Origin: JAJZSS01 sp964463505
GTDB lineage: Bacteria; Chloroflexota; Anaerolineae; Anaerolineales; UBA4823
DNA length: 29,100 bases
Assembly (NCBI GenBank): GCA_964463505.1
Contig: CAYXDC010000038.1
Location: 1-29,100 of the forward strand
Reading direction: 5' to 3'
The stretch's first letter is position 1, and every line of letters begins with the position of its first letter. Below the pieces are notes generated by a model, which worked only from the letters and a program-made list of their open reading frames with translations, had not been told where the DNA came from and did not search any database. Position numbers and translations under genes: made by a program. This document shows, piece by piece, positions 7,921 through 16,879 of the stretch.

Positions 7921-9520
7921 TCCTTAACAGCCAATTTTGATACACTTGTAGCCCGCGTGCCCCTGTGATGATAAACCTATTCACCAGGGGCAGCGGAATT
8001 TTTAGATTAGACACTTGCTCCCAGAGATTGGCTGGCAGGAATTGAGCACCCAATAGAAAGGTTATATAAAGAAAAATTGCTAGACTGAGCGCAATAACCT
8101 GAATGTAAAGTATTTCTGGAAGCACAAAGAAAGTGGTGCTCAACAATCCTGCGGTGGCAATTAGTTGCATATTTTGTTTGAAAGCAACCCGGGTTGGGAA
8201 TTGAAAGAATTTTGCTGCCAGGAATAATGCAATCGCATAGGTAAAAACTTGACCTAAACTGTCGCTTATGGCGGCACCAAAGGCTTGCATTGGCCTAATA
8301 AAAAACATGTATGGGACAACAGTGCTAACGATCAAAGCACTATTCAAGTAAAGAATGCCAATCGTGCGTTCATTGATCAGGAAGAGCGCATGCAGTGTGG
8401 CAGTTGCCCCCCAGAAAACCACCCCAATAATCATCATTCTAAAAACGGGGATTGCTTCTGCGTATTCATTGCTACCTAAAAATTGAATTATCCATGGTGC
8501 AATCGCAGATAAGATTATAGCAATCATATTAGCTGCGATTAATTGATATTTTAATAAGTCTAAAGTAGCTTGATTCTTCTGCTGAAGGTTTTGATGTTTT
8601 GATCTGTCAGGATTAGTTGATGCAATTACCGGAACACTGGCTAATGGTGCCTGGCTTAGGAGGCTTTGGATACGCTCAGTTGCTAAACGAGCCACACTGT
8701 AGTAACCAACTGCAGTCGCGGAAGCGAGTCGCCCCAGGAAAAGTTTCCCAATTTCCCGACCGAAGATTTCGGTCAGGCGAGCGCCATATAGTGGTAATGC
8801 GTATTCGCCTGCACGTTTCAGGAGTTCACGTCGGGAAAACGTTTCTGTAGATTCAGGTCGAGAACGCAGCAGTCGAATTAGTAATATCCAATATGTTGAA
8901 GCTGCTATCATATCAGCAAGTGCTAACGCCAGTATCCCATCTGCGGGATGAGTGCGGTTGGATGAAAAATAGATTAGCAGACTTACTTCTATAGTTCTAC
9001 GAATCGTCATAGTAAACGTACGATATTGAGGCTGGAGTAAGCCCAAAGCTGTAGCTGCTCCTACTTCTGTCAATGCTGCAAACAGGATGGATATACATCC
9101 GATCCGGATCATCTCAATTAGCTCGGGTGCTTTTAAAATGCTGGAGATTAGAGGGCTGAATCCGAACAGAGCAACGGCGAAGAGAATTGCCAGGCTTAAT
9201 TTTACCGTGACGATGGTTTTCACTAACCAGCGCGCTGTACGCCAATAACCCGAAGTTTGAAATTCGGGTATCAAACGGATCAATGCTTGTTCGAGATTCA
9301 AAGTAGGTAGGCTACCGAGATTGAGAACAGCCTGGGTCAGTGTGATCAGGCCAAAATAAGCTGGACCATAGCGGCGCAGAGCAATCCAGGTAAAGGTGAA
9401 GGCTAACGCCAGATCAGCAATTTCCTGGAGAATTAACCAGAAACTAGTGGAAACAATTCTTGTTCCAATGGCAGGGTTTGTTGGAATGGGTTCAGAAGAC
9501 GGTGAGCTGGCAGAAGCCAT
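7904..9520 (-). CDS. Wzx/MATE-like polysaccharide flippase (MOP superfamily)
   Basis: This 538-residue protein has about 12-14 hydrophobic helices and ends in a basic cytoplasmic tail. Its start (IVSTSFWLILQEIADLALAF) and the central PLYGARLTEIFGREIGKLFL segment are typical of oligosaccharide-lipid flippases (RfbX/Wzx, polysaccharide_synt families). Expected role: moving undecaprenyl- or dolichol-like linked glycan across the membrane, fitting the glycosyltransferases upstream on the same strand. The ATG has no visible Shine-Dalgarno, and a terminator hairpin for the preceding gene ends 12 nt upstream, so expression depends on read-through or on a promoter inside that gene. The last 17 nt overlap the converging small lipoprotein gene. 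Confidence 0.85.
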   Translation of the reverse strand: MASASSPSSEPIPTNPAIGTRIVSTSFWLILQEIADLALAFTFTWIALRRYGPAYFGLITLTQAVLNLGSLPTLNLEQALIRLIPEFQTSGYWRTARWLVKTIVTVKLSLAILFAVALFGFSPLISSILKAPELIEMIRIGCISILFAALTEVGAATALGLLQPQYRTFTMTIRRTIEVSLLIYFSSNRTHPADGILALALADMIAASTYWILLIRLLRSRPESTETFSRRELLKRAGEYALPLYGARLTEIFGREIGKLFLGRLASATAVGYYSVARLATERIQSLLSQAPLASVPVIASTNPDRSKHQNLQQKNQATLDLLKYQLIAANMIAIILSAIAPWIIQFLGSNEYAEAIPVFRMMIIGVVFWGATATLHALFLINERTIGILYLNSALIVSTVVPYMFFIRPMQAFGAAISDSLGQVFTYAIALFLAAKFFQFPTRVAFKQNMQLIATAGLLSTTFFVLPEILYIQVIALSLAIFLYITFLLGAQFLPANLWEQVSNLKIPLPLVNRFIITGARGLQVYQNWLLRIKVRG

Positions 9521-9532
9521 GGGTGGGATAAG

Positions 9533-9562
9533 AAAAGGCGAGCCACCCAGAGGCGGCTCGCC
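9533..9562 (-). terminator. Rho-independent terminator after the secreted repeat-protein gene
   Basis: On the minus strand an 8-bp GC-rich stem (GGCGAGCC with GGCTCGCC, 9537-9544 and 9555-9562, 10-nt loop) is followed by TTTTCTT. It lies 21 nt after the stop of the repeat protein and ends only 12 nt before the flippase ATG, so it may work as a partial terminator that lowers flippase expression. Confidence 0.8.
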
Positions 9563-9583
9563 AGGACGAGGGGATGATCAATT

Positions 9584-11002
9584 TTACGGGTTGGTGCCTT
9601 CGTATACCAGGAAGGCGTCTCCAGTACCACTAACATTGACTTCGTTGACAGTGCCGACCATCATCGAGTCGACGGGGCCGACGCAGTTTGCTGAACCAAC
9701 AAAACCATTAGCCAGTGTATTAAGGTTCACCTGGTTCCAGCCAGCTCCAGGGGCTAAAGAGCTAGGCGGATTGAAGGTTTCGGTAACTGCAGCGCCTCCG
9801 CCATCTCTGCCGCTAATGGTGCAAGTCAGGTCTGCAGCTGCGATGGTCGTGGTACCGACATTGACCACATTGAAACCGGTGAAGTAACCATAGTTGCGAT
9901 CCATAATTAGCGGGAAGACTACTGAACTGGACCCCGCAGATGGGTCAAAGGCGTTGTATGCGGCGCCTTTATTGGCAGTAGTATTTAACTGGTTGACGAT
10001 CGCAACCAAGTCACCACCTGCAGTGTTTGCAGTTACTTTGGCAGAACCAACGAATTGCTGAATACTGCAATCGCCAGAAATCAAGGTGCTTGGGGCAGGA
10101 TCGACAAAGTTGGTGAAGACATACAATGCGAATGAGGTTGACTGCCCAGCTGCAATGGAGCGAGTTTCTGTACAGGCTGTGCCAGGTTGTCCTGGGCCAG
10201 GCGTGTACTGTACGGTGACGTTGGTCGACGTGGCGCCTGTATTTTGGATCTGGACACCAGTTACGTAGCCGAAGTTATTCTCCTGCACCAGCGGCATTAC
10301 TGGGGCAGTTGAGCCACCCAGAAATCCGTTATATGCAAACAATGTAGTGGGACCAACCTCCAGTGCAGCTATGGCAATATCTGTAGCGCTGGAGTTCACA
10401 GTAGCCGAACCTACCCACCCAGCAGCGTGGCTTTCCAGCTCCTGCTCAAACTTCGCTGCAGCACCGGGTAGTACGCTCACCGGTCCGGCTGTCACACCGT
10501 CACTGTAAGTCACGGAAACGTCTGTTGCAACAGAGCCTACGTTTTGGACGCTAAACCAGGTGTTGAAACCATAGTTGCCTTTCATAAGCAGCGGCAAGCT
10601 GACACTAGGAGAACCACCGGTGAACCCGCTGTAGCTGGCGCCAAAAGCAAGTGGGTTTGTGCCATCGCTCCCCAACACATTCGTGATAGCGGCTACTCTG
10701 CGATCTGAAGCAATGACCACCGAGCCATCAAATCCGGTTGGAACGTCACCATCTTCAAGCCCTATGTCGGTTAGTGGGAAATAGGTAGCTGAGCTGTTCG
10801 CAGGTACTGTATCAGTCACCTGCAAGGCGCTAGAGCCATCACGATTGAAGAAGGATAACGTGACGCTGGCTTCAAGGGCTTCCAGGTTTTGCACCTGAAA
10901 ACCTGAATCATATGAAACCAGGGCAGCCTGGCTGCTGGTAACACCAGCGAAAAGGGCTGCAATAAATGTTAGAGCCAGAGTAATACGGACGATCTGTTTC
11001 AT
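9584..11002 (-). CDS. Secreted four-repeat beta-sandwich surface protein
   Basis: This is a 472-residue secreted protein. A signal peptide (about 1-26, ending SSQA) is followed by four related modules of about 100-125 residues. Their starts align at residues 31 (YDSGFQVQN), 144 (YGFNTWFSVQN), 244 (FGYVTGVQIQN) and 371 (YGYFTGFNVVN). Each module closes with a G-S-V/A strand (FDGSVVIAS, WVGSATVNS, FVGSAKVTA, FVGSANCVG). The composition (Ser, Thr, Gly, Val rich, very few Lys) and the strand pattern suggest a chain of Ig-like sandwiches, with no membrane anchor or catalytic motif. The start ATG has GGAGG 4 nt upstream, and a strong terminator follows, so it is probably an abundant stand-alone transcript. 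I do not recognise a named family. Confidence 0.75.
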   Translation of the reverse strand: MKQIVRITLALTFIAALFAGVTSSQAALVSYDSGFQVQNLEALEASVTLSFFNRDGSSALQVTDTVPANSSATYFPLTDIGLEDGDVPTGFDGSVVIASDRRVAAITNVLGSDGTNPLAFGASYSGFTGGSPSVSLPLLMKGNYGFNTWFSVQNVGSVATDVSVTYSDGVTAGPVSVLPGAAAKFEQELESHAAGWVGSATVNSSATDIAIAALEVGPTTLFAYNGFLGGSTAPVMPLVQENNFGYVTGVQIQNTGATSTNVTVQYTPGPGQPGTACTETRSIAAGQSTSFALYVFTNFVDPAPSTLISGDCSIQQFVGSAKVTANTAGGDLVAIVNQLNTTANKGAAYNAFDPSAGSSSVVFPLIMDRNYGYFTGFNVVNVGTTTIAAADLTCTISGRDGGGAAVTETFNPPSSLAPGAGWNQVNLNTLANGFVGSANCVGPVDSMMVGTVNEVNVSGTGDAFLVYEGTNP

Positions 11003-11180
11003 TTTGCCTCCATAAAGGATATTGTTTGAAATTGGAACTTCATACCTGTGCTTATCTTACTTGATTCAAACTGGGAAACAAATACCTAATATGGGTTATT
11101 TTAGTGTTTTCTTGAACAAAGTAAAGTTTTATTGTCGGTATTTTCGATAATTTTCAGGTTATGCGCTTAACCCATTCGGG
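11003..11180. other. AT-rich intergenic region, probable promoter region of the secreted repeat protein
   Basis: This 178-nt region holds no gene. On the minus strand TTGTTT and TAAGAT are 16 bp apart (about 11057-11084) and could drive the repeat-protein gene, but the match is only moderate. A 7-bp inverted repeat (TTAACCC/GGGTTAA, 11167-11184) overlaps the stop codon of the preceding membrane-protein gene and lacks a T tract. Confidence 0.4.
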
Positions 11181-12128
11181 TTAAAGGCCTTTTGTTTGGT
11201 TATCTGAAAGGGGACCTGAGAATATCGCTAGCTTGTCCCTTAGGATAAAGAGCAATAATGCAAATAGAATATCATAACCAGTCATGATAATCCGCATTAT
11301 GATTGCTGCAGCAACAGCGATAGACGAAGGTATGTGAGCAGCAAGCAATAAGCTAATAGTCGCTTCACTCAAGCCGAGACCCGAAGGCAACAGAAGGATG
11401 AGAGTACCTGCTACACCTGCTACACACCAGGCAGCGACACATATAGGCCACAAGGACAATGTGGTGCCAAACAAGGCTTGTATTATTAAAAAAAGTATTG
11501 TCCCTCCGACCAACCAGATTAGCAAATAATGTACGAACCAGCCTAAAACAAGTCGGTAGGTAATAGTCTTGGGTGGATTATCCTGTCCCAGTCGAATCAT
11601 AATTGCCTTAATCAAACGTGGATGAATTGCCAGCAAGCCTAGGGATATCCAGACTAGGATTTGCCAAAAGGACACACCTGAGTTGGTTGTGAGAAAAGGG
11701 AGAAATATAGCAGTCATCACCAGCCCAGATAGAATAATTAAAACGGTTTCCAGGACATTGGTAAAAGCGGTGACACCTTTGCGAATGCCTAAACGCTCAT
11801 ACCAGGCAATCCGTCCGAAAACATGCCAAATTGAACCTGGGATTCTGCGCGCGGCGTGAGTAACGATATAGATAATCTGATGTTGACTTATTGGCAAAGG
11901 ATCAGTAAGGTCATTCATCATCCGTCCCCAAACCAATGAAGAAACAGCGAGACCCAAGCAAAAAACCGGGAAAGTAAGTAATAGAGGACCTAGTCTTAAA
12001 TTATTGCGGACTTCAACCAGTACATCCAGGTTTGGGGTGATGAGGCGATACAGCAGGAAAATACTCAACAGTGAAATTCCCACACTAATCAAGAACCATA
12101 TCCAATTACGCTTCAAGGGTTTATTCAC
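11181..12128 (-). CDS. AglD/YbhN-type membrane protein (lysylphosphatidylglycerol synthase TM region family)
   Basis: This 315-residue protein has about eight membrane helices. Family signs are the HAARRIPGSIWHVFGRIAWY segment in the first third and the C-terminal LLPSGLGLSEATISLLLAAH, the equivalent of the P-x-G-h-G-h-x-E motif of the LPG_synthase_TM/UPF0104 family. Members flip or assist transfer of lipid-linked compounds; AglD-like members work in glycan assembly. The start is GTG, 2 nt after the stop of the SGNH gene, so it is the last member of the tightly packed glycan run. No soluble aminoacyl-transferase domain is attached, which argues against lysyl-phosphatidylglycerol synthesis. 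Confidence 0.8.
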   Translation of the reverse strand: MNKPLKRNWIWFLISVGISLLSIFLLYRLITPNLDVLVEVRNNLRLGPLLLTFPVFCLGLAVSSLVWGRMMNDLTDPLPISQHQIIYIVTHAARRIPGSIWHVFGRIAWYERLGIRKGVTAFTNVLETVLIILSGLVMTAIFLPFLTTNSGVSFWQILVWISLGLLAIHPRLIKAIMIRLGQDNPPKTITYRLVLGWFVHYLLIWLVGGTILFLIIQALFGTTLSLWPICVAAWCVAGVAGTLILLLPSGLGLSEATISLLLAAHIPSSIAVAAAIIMRIIMTGYDILFALLLFILRDKLAIFSGPLSDNQTKGL

Positions 12129-12130
12129 GG

Positions 12131-13315
12131 TTAGGTATTATCCAGTGATAATTGTCTTAGTGCCTTGAATAAGGTATTGGCTGCAAGAGCATGTCCCTGA
12201 GGGTTCCAATGCAAGTCATTGTCAAAAAATAAGCAATCACCGGCATGCTGGGCCTTTTCAAAAACTGGTGTAAGGTCAATCAAGGGAATATCTAGAATAT
12301 TTAGGATTTCAGCCAGGCGTCGGTTTGGATAATAGGGATCGAAAGAGTACGCACTGTAGTTAGGTGCGTTCTGAACACGTTTAACTAAATAATTTGGCAA
12401 GATTTGTTCCTTTGTGCAGATACCTACAACAGCCAGCTTAGCCCCATGCATATTTGCCAGATGAAGGCAACCAGCCAACAAAGCGTGTGTATGTCGCCAT
12501 GCTTCTTCAAACACCGGATCATGCTCGCTGGCGTAAATCAATAGATCCAATGGGATTGTTTTGGTCTTACGTTTATGTGATCGATTGTTGAGCCTTTCGA
12601 CAAATTTGCGAAATAAACGTTTGCTGTGAGAATGTTGCCTGAGTTGGTTTTTGGGAACAACCCTTTGTAATAAATGGTGAGGCAGGAAATCATAATATCG
12701 CGTCCATGCTAGGTATGCCTGTTGTTCAGTACTTGGATCAGACACCCTATTGAATTCGCCAAATTTCTGGCTGACCAGATATGGCCTTGGTAGCTTTACC
12801 AACCGCCAGTGGATGCGAGCGCGCAGGTCTGGGTTGTTTTCGATCAGATCATCGCCAAAGTGGAAACAAACTAAGATGAGATCCGGATCCAGTGCCGTAA
12901 TATTTTCTTGGAGATAGAGAAATTCTTGTTCTGTACCATAGCCCCCTACACTCGCATTCAAGATTTCCACAAATGGTTCTTTCTCGGTAGATGAATGGAG
13001 GTCAAAAGCAGCCTGCAATCGGCTTGCAAATGTCTGGTCTTGCGCCACTTCAATCGCTACGCCAAACGAATCCGCCAGGATAAGAACACGCTGTTTGTCT
13101 TGTGTTTTATTAACCGGAAAATCAGGCCAACGAAAACCTTGGTGATTGGTCAATACGTGAGTGTGAATATCTGGTTTGTGAAAAATGGCTTGTTGGTTGG
13201 CACGCATTTTCCAACCCAGGCTTGGATGGGGTTCGAAAAACCATCCCACAAATTGGTGTGGTCCGATTTCGGGTATTGTTTCAGCAGAGTGGGGAGTCCT
13301 TTTGTTTTTAGTCAT
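12131..13315 (-). CDS. AlgX/AlgJ-like SGNH-fold protein
   Basis: This 394-residue protein has an SGNH pattern: LILADSFGVAIEV with the presumed nucleophile Ser83, an FHFGDD segment after a VGGYGTEQE block, and the C-terminal DLHWNPQGHALAA with D367 and H369. The D-x-H-W-N-P-x-G form is typical of AlgX/AlgJ-like O-acetyltransferase or acetylhydrolase domains of exopolysaccharide loci. There is no clear signal peptide; residues 1-20 are polar, so it may be cytoplasmic or exported with help. Position between a methyltransferase (8-nt overlap) and an AglD-like protein (2-nt gap) supports a role in glycan modification such as O-acetylation. The exact reaction is inferred. Confidence 0.75.
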   Translation of the reverse strand: MTKNKRTPHSAETIPEIGPHQFVGWFFEPHPSLGWKMRANQQAIFHKPDIHTHVLTNHQGFRWPDFPVNKTQDKQRVLILADSFGVAIEVAQDQTFASRLQAAFDLHSSTEKEPFVEILNASVGGYGTEQEFLYLQENITALDPDLILVCFHFGDDLIENNPDLRARIHWRLVKLPRPYLVSQKFGEFNRVSDPSTEQQAYLAWTRYYDFLPHHLLQRVVPKNQLRQHSHSKRLFRKFVERLNNRSHKRKTKTIPLDLLIYASEHDPVFEEAWRHTHALLAGCLHLANMHGAKLAVVGICTKEQILPNYLVKRVQNAPNYSAYSFDPYYPNRRLAEILNILDIPLIDLTPVFEKAQHAGDCLFFDNDLHWNPQGHALAANTLFKALRQLSLDNT

Positions 13316-14240
13316 TCACTTTTTCAGCAAATACGACCATGGTGGAGCTCTTATTTAGGGAGTCTGCTATCGCATAAAATGGATAAGTGAGTATGCGTGC
13401 AGGTATAGAGCGTGCTAATTTTAGGAGTCTGTGTTGTGTACCTGTTGACAGGCTGGTCGATCCTAACCAAAATTGGATATTAAGGACCAAAACCCCGTGT
13501 CTACCTGTAAAGCTAACGATTTCTTTAATCCGGAATCCAGCTTGTTGCAGAATTTTCGAAAGGACATGCCGGTTGAAGAGATGAAAATGGCGCGGTACAT
13601 CCCAACCTGCCCAATATTGCCCAAACCAGGATCTCTCCCAGGATTCAGGGTTTGGAAGGCTCAGAACTAACCAGCCCCCAGGAGCCAGGATACGCGAAAT
13701 TTCGGTAAGGGTATCCAAAGGATCAGGGACATGTTCAAGTACATCCCACATGCTGACCGCATTAAAAAAACTGTCTGCGAACTTGCCATCTTCTAGATAG
13801 CCATTGGTTATGGCTAAATTGAAATGCTGCCGTGCATATTCAGCTGCATATTGTGATGGTTCCACACCATAAGCCTCCCAACCCTTTTGGTGCATTCCAT
13901 TTAAGAAAATACCAGTAGCACATCCAATATCCAGGATTCTGCCAGATGTGCCTACGCGGCGGATGACCTGGCTAACGCGTTTATGCAGGCCATACTGGCG
14001 ATCTAGCCGCCGTATCCAGTTAGGTTCGTCCTCGATAGCATTTGGATAAGAGATGTAATCTTGGGGGTAATACCGGTCGATCTCTTCTCGACTTGGCCTT
14101 GGATTCAGGTAGATTAGTTCACATTTTTGGCATTCAAAAAGATTGAACTCACCTTCTTCATTGTGGAGGCGGTCATAGCCGGTATATAGTAAGCGTGTAT
14201 CTGAACTGCCACACAAAGCGCAGTACTTGATTTCTTCCAA
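13308..14240 (-). CDS. Class I SAM-dependent methyltransferase with N-terminal zinc ribbon
   Basis: The first 45 residues form a zinc ribbon (C7-x2-C10 and C37-x2-C40), followed by the LNPRPS-x-EE-x-Y segment common in sugar/lipid-locus methyltransferases. The Rossmann core has motif I ILDIGCATG (102-110), the acidic GVEPS strand and WDVLEHVPDP before motif IV. The start is TTG, with GGAGG (complement of 14250-14254) 9 nt upstream; no ATG is available before the zinc ribbon. The gene lies 5 nt after the GT4 stop and overlaps the SGNH gene by 8 nt. The likely substrate is a glycan or nucleotide sugar of the same pathway (C- or O-methylation), inferred from context. Confidence 0.85.
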   Translation of the reverse strand: MEEIKYCALCGSSDTRLLYTGYDRLHNEEGEFNLFECQKCELIYLNPRPSREEIDRYYPQDYISYPNAIEDEPNWIRRLDRQYGLHKRVSQVIRRVGTSGRILDIGCATGIFLNGMHQKGWEAYGVEPSQYAAEYARQHFNLAITNGYLEDGKFADSFFNAVSMWDVLEHVPDPLDTLTEISRILAPGGWLVLSLPNPESWERSWFGQYWAGWDVPRHFHLFNRHVLSKILQQAGFRIKEIVSFTGRHGVLVLNIQFWLGSTSLSTGTQHRLLKLARSIPARILTYPFYAIADSLNKSSTMVVFAEKVND

Positions 14241-14245
14241 GTTGT

Positions 14246-15427
14246 TCAGCCTCCAGTTTTCCCGGAACGTTTAATGATCCGCGTATAGAAATCGATCAAC
14301 TCGTCGGTAAGGTGGTCCCAGCGATAATGTTTTTCCACCAGCTCTCGGGCGGCCGTTCCCATAGATTGTAATTTGACCTCGTCTGTAAGTAAGGAGATGG
14401 TACCCTCCACCAAACCCTGCGCACTTGGTGGAGTAAGAATCCCAACTGTACCGTCTTCCATGATTTTTACCACATCACCTACAGATGTTGCCACCACCGG
14501 ACGGCCTGCAGCAAGGTAATCGGTCAGTTTTAATGGAAATCGGCCATTGTTCGCGGGTGAATCGGTTAACGGTAACCAAAAAAGATCGCAACAAGCCATC
14601 ACTTCTACAAGTTTATCATCTTTCAAAAAGCCGGTCTGTTGCACGAGTTCAGGCTGTTTGACCATTTGACCCAAGTCGATTGGGCAATTCCCCATGATTA
14701 TCAAGCGAGTTTTTTGAGAGATTGTCTGCAGATGGTCGAAGGCTTCTGCCATCAACCATGCATCGCGGAGAAAAATCGTTCCGATATACCCAATAATTCT
14801 TGCATCTAAAGGTAGACCAATCTTAATTCGTGCCGCATCCTTGGAAATAGGCTGAATGCGTTGCGTATCTGCACCATTTGGAAGTAGGAGTAATTGGGAT
14901 AAATTTACACCCAGACCCTGCGCGCGTTGGAAAAGGGTAGAATTAATTACAGTATTTCCATCTGCCTGAGGGCGGAAATATTCCTCGAAATACGTTTCTA
15001 TTGGGCGTAATAGATTTTTAAGTAGGGGATTAGAGCGTTCTTCCACGGATCCGCCGCGTCCAAACCAATCTGCCCAATCGAGAATTAAAGGAGCCTGATT
15101 GTATCTGGCGACCATTCTGGCAGGATAAATAACAGTTGGCCGAGCTTCAAATCCGTGTACGATGTCATAGTTACGTCCGCGTAGCCAGATCATCCGGCGT
15201 AAGGTGTTCCAAAGCTCGTAACCACGCAACTTGCCGTGCCATAAATCGGGGGTTTCGACTAGCTCTATGCCGTCAGCATCTGTAACCGAGATATTTAAGC
15301 GATTATTTCTCCTGGTTGCCACCAGTGTGACTTGGTGTCCTCGCCTTGCCAGGTTTTGGCCCAAATGGTACGCTCGCCAATAGGTCCCCTGTTGGACCTG
15401 GTTAAGGGTCACTAGCAAGATCTTCAT
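14246..15427 (-). CDS. Glycosyltransferase family 4 (GT-B fold)
   Basis: This protein has 393 residues from ATG 15427. It begins MKILLVTLNQVQQGTYWRA, followed by LARRGHQVTLVA, the classic GT-B N-terminal Rossmann start. The C-terminal half has GYIGTIFLRDA, a FLKDD-x2-VEVMACCDLFWLP segment and PLKLTDYLAAGRPVVAT, which is the nucleotide-sugar-binding region of GT4 enzymes, where FPLKLTDYLAAG replaces the usual E-x7-E. A GTG three codons upstream (15436) is possible; neither start has a clear binding site, and the ATG matches the usual family start better. It is cytoplasmic and transfers a sugar from a nucleotide donor to a lipid-linked acceptor; sugar identity is unknown. Confidence 0.85.
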   Translation of the reverse strand: MKILLVTLNQVQQGTYWRAYHLGQNLARRGHQVTLVATRRNNRLNISVTDADGIELVETPDLWHGKLRGYELWNTLRRMIWLRGRNYDIVHGFEARPTVIYPARMVARYNQAPLILDWADWFGRGGSVEERSNPLLKNLLRPIETYFEEYFRPQADGNTVINSTLFQRAQGLGVNLSQLLLLPNGADTQRIQPISKDAARIKIGLPLDARIIGYIGTIFLRDAWLMAEAFDHLQTISQKTRLIIMGNCPIDLGQMVKQPELVQQTGFLKDDKLVEVMACCDLFWLPLTDSPANNGRFPLKLTDYLAAGRPVVATSVGDVVKIMEDGTVGILTPPSAQGLVEGTISLLTDEVKLQSMGTAARELVEKHYRWDHLTDELIDFYTRIIKRSGKTGG

Positions 15428-15445
15428 GATGAGCACTGCCTTGTG

Positions 15446-16879
15446 CTAGGGCTGAATAGGTATATATTCAACGTTTAAACCTTCAAAATCCCAAATTCGT
15501 TTTATGAGACTGGATGAACTCACAGGAGGAAAATCGATATCCCGATATACTTGCCAATAGCCACCATTTTTCGGGGGCGAGAGCGAGGCAGGAAGAGTAG
15601 TGATTCTAATACCGTTTGATATATTTATCGAATTAACCCTTTCGATGGGATTGATCGTACCTGGGCCAACAAAATACCAGTTCCAGCACCAGAAGACTCG
15701 CTCATGGGATAGTAAGATTACCTCACCCGTCTGGATTTGAGAGGCTACGTGCTCAGCTGCCCGTTTGAAATCCCAAGGATAAACGAGTGTACGAAACTGA
15801 TTGAGTAAGGTTACAGCAAACAAACTGATGATGAGGAATAATTCACTCAAAGCAATCCATTTTTGCCAATTAGCAAGGTCTAGAAGACTGTCGAGCCATA
15901 TTGCCAGTGTCAAAAACATAAATGGCACAATCAGACCTAAACCTCGAAACAGCCAGATGGGATGCAAGAAATAACTGATCAAGATGGTCGCCAGAATAGG
16001 AGTAAATACATAGGCCAGGATTATCAGTCTGGTATATGACCAGTGATAAGCCACATAGATACAGATTGATATCCAGGCGATGACGAAACTGGCTTGAAAA
16101 CCAACAGAACATTGACTGCAATAACCAAGTAATTGGAAATAAATAGTACTTACGATATCATCCAATCCGGGAATAACGGCATGTCCTACATTTCTAATTG
16201 TCCAGGCGCGCAGCAACCACGGAATATATGCGAGAACAATCACGATCTGCACAATCACCCAGTTCCAAAGCTGGGACAGGCTAATTTTGCGTTGGAGTAA
16301 CAAGATCAAGGTATGAGCATAAAGAGCGGGCAGGATGAGAAAACTGATCCCGTGTAGATAAAGGAAGGCTGTGGTTACCAGGAATAGCCCGACGCCTGCT
16401 GGGAATTTGCGTTTAGTGAGGAGTAATTGGTGGTTAAACTCATAAGCCCAAACAGCCAGCAGCATCCACAGGCTATAATTGCGAACCTCGATACCATAGT
16501 TGACCGCATAAGGACTGATCGCCAGGAACAAAGCCACCAGGAGAGCAGAGCGCTGGTTGACATGTTTGCGAACTATCCAATAAAAAGATAAGATGGTTAA
16601 CAATGACCATAAAACACTATTTAGCTTGATCCACCCATCACTGGTTCCCAATAACAACCAGAAGTGTAATTGCAAATAATACAGGGGAGGATGTGGATCA
16701 TAGGTTTGGACGGCCGCCAGGAGATCTGGGATAGGTAGGCTGGCGTGGGTGACGGACTGCAATTCATCGTACCAGAGACTTTTCCCCTGCATCGCAATTA
16801 TGCGCAGACCTAACGCCAGCAAAAGAATACTGGGTAGCAGAGCCCGCCTCAAGACATCAGTGTATACATGATTGCGCAT
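15446..16879 (-). CDS. GT39-like (ArnT/PMT type) membrane glycosyltransferase
   Basis: This 477-residue GT-C protein has about ten membrane helices. The first loop carries LWYDEL with D38-E39, the catalytic acidic pair position, followed by the YDPHPPLYY motif and the AISPYAVNYGIEVRNYSLW segment, all typical of GT39/PMT_2 enzymes that use polyprenyl-phosphate sugars outside the membrane. A soluble C-terminal domain of about 100 residues follows. The ATG start overlaps the preceding GT4 gene by 31 nt and has no binding site. A TTG at 16852, overlapping the previous stop as TTGA, is an alternative that would remove nine residues. The DPM1-like GT2 in the same operon could supply its lipid-linked sugar. 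Confidence 0.85.
   Translation of the reverse strand: MRNHVYTDVLRRALLPSILLLALGLRIIAMQGKSLWYDELQSVTHASLPIPDLLAAVQTYDPHPPLYYLQLHFWLLLGTSDGWIKLNSVLWSLLTILSFYWIVRKHVNQRSALLVALFLAISPYAVNYGIEVRNYSLWMLLAVWAYEFNHQLLLTKRKFPAGVGLFLVTTAFLYLHGISFLILPALYAHTLILLLQRKISLSQLWNWVIVQIVIVLAYIPWLLRAWTIRNVGHAVIPGLDDIVSTIYFQLLGYCSQCSVGFQASFVIAWISICIYVAYHWSYTRLIILAYVFTPILATILISYFLHPIWLFRGLGLIVPFMFLTLAIWLDSLLDLANWQKWIALSELFLIISLFAVTLLNQFRTLVYPWDFKRAAEHVASQIQTGEVILLSHERVFWCWNWYFVGPGTINPIERVNSINISNGIRITTLPASLSPPKNGGYWQVYRDIDFPPVSSSSLIKRIWDFEGLNVEYIPIQP

Noticed and set aside
9396..9887. 163-residue plus-strand open frame across the flippase start and the repeat protein
   Set aside because: It lies antisense to two well-supported genes and a terminator, has no binding site and shows no protein-like pattern.
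11167..11184. TTAACCC/GGGTTAA hairpin as a terminator of the glycan operon
   Set aside because: No T tract follows on the minus strand and it overlaps the stop codon; kept only as a remark.
11181..12128. Lysylphosphatidylglycerol synthase (MprF)
   Set aside because: Only the membrane region is present; the aminoacyl-transfer domain is absent, and context points to glycan assembly.
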